This document shows, piece by piece, positions 61,113-61,250 of a stretch of DNA of 61,250 nt. The stretch is from assembly GCA_029212785.1 (NCBI GenBank), contig JARGOG010000012.1, forward strand, positions 26,015 to 87,264, given 5' to 3'. The translations under genes were made by a program, and so were the position numbers. Numbering within the stretch: the first letter of the stretch is position 1; each line of letters starts with the position of its first letter. The stretch comes from Thalassobaculaceae bacterium (GTDB lineage Bacteria; Pseudomonadota; Alphaproteobacteria; Thalassobaculales; Thalassobaculaceae). The notes beneath the pieces are model-generated. The model worked only from the letters and a program-made list of their open reading frames with translations. It did not search any database and had not been told where the DNA came from.

Positions 61113-61250
61113 ATGACCGAAAGGCCCGGGTTCCTGATCGTGCTCAACGGTTGGCCCGGTGTCGGGAAGTCCACCATTGGCGCAGCGCTCGCGGCCGCAA
61201 TCGGGGCACGGTTCATGCCAAACCACCTGATTTGCGCGCCCGCCAGTGCG
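61113..61250 (+). CDS. P-loop kinase or ATPase, start only
   Basis: The reading frame from ATG 61113 runs 46 codons to the window edge with no stop. The Walker A NGWPGVGKSTIG appears at about 12-23. The short N-terminus before it (TERPGFLIVLNGW) resembles small nucleoside or shikimate-type kinases and zeta-toxin-like proteins. The rest is outside the window. Confidence 0.6.
   Translation, partial: MTERPGFLIVLNGWPGVGKSTIGAALAAAIGARFMPNHLICAPASA

Overview
The window is GC-rich DNA from an alphaproteobacterium. The class is supported by the MipZ division ATPase, the phasin with PhaR-type sites, the clpS-clpA pair, the heterodimeric methylmalonyl-CoA mutase with its MeaB GTPase, and the general gene style. 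A Rhodospirillales-like marine or soil heterotroph is my best guess, but the order is an inference and the genus cannot be read from this sequence. About 56 protein genes, one tRNA gene (tRNA-Lys, CTT), two IS5-type transposase fragments and several hairpin or operator-like elements can be supported. There is no CRISPR array, rRNA operon, prophage or complete insertion sequence.

Layout. 1-100: cut-off start of an IS5-type transposase. 142-4414 (minus): four-gene operon built round a fused ATPase-permease that resembles MlaF plus MlaE. 4437-5896 (plus): four small exported or membrane proteins. 5944-8003: an orphan P-loop NTPase and a TauD-type dioxygenase. 8035-12943: an unusual three-gene unit (orphan COG2984-type binding protein, membrane-anchored TPR protein, and a transporter of the major facilitator type preceded by two extracytoplasmic sensor-like loops). 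12979-15925: a Lys20-type homocitrate synthase and a membrane histidine kinase. 16218-16293: tRNA-Lys. 16671-18722: enoyl-CoA hydratase and O-antigen ligase-like protein, followed by a decayed transposase.

19088-31318 is a block of acyl-CoA and keto-acid metabolism: mutA-mutB-meaB (methylmalonyl-CoA to succinyl-CoA), E1 alpha and beta of a 2-oxoacid dehydrogenase without E2 or E3, an acetolactate-synthase-like enzyme, a glutathione-transferase-like protein, a CaiB/BaiF CoA-transferase and an EamA exporter. 31355-36086 holds an acetyltransferase, a thioesterase, an amidohydrolase, a phosphofructokinase and a serralysin-like RTX protease. 36087-41358 holds a molybdopterin oxidoreductase, mipZ, an acetyltransferase and a VWA/DnaJ pair. 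41455-45136 is the sugar-nucleotide set galU-ugd-phosphomannomutase for surface polysaccharide. 45193-50216 holds a D-Ala-D-Ala carboxypeptidase, a phasin, clpS and clpA.

50336-52645 is a small divergent unit (metallophosphoesterase against a methyltransferase plus PhnF-type regulator) around a perfect 28-bp palindrome. 53785-56241 is a molybdenum-cofactor operon (mobB-moeA-moaD-moaE), which supplies the cofactor needed by enzymes such as the one at 36087. The right end has a DUF2062 protein, an MFS carrier with a divergent LysR regulator, a serine hydrolase, pgsA and the start of a P-loop kinase.

The best candidates for something undescribed are the binding-protein/TPR/sensor-MFS unit (8035-12943), the Mla-like fusion operon (142-4414) and the palindrome-centred phosphoesterase/methyltransferase/PhnF unit.
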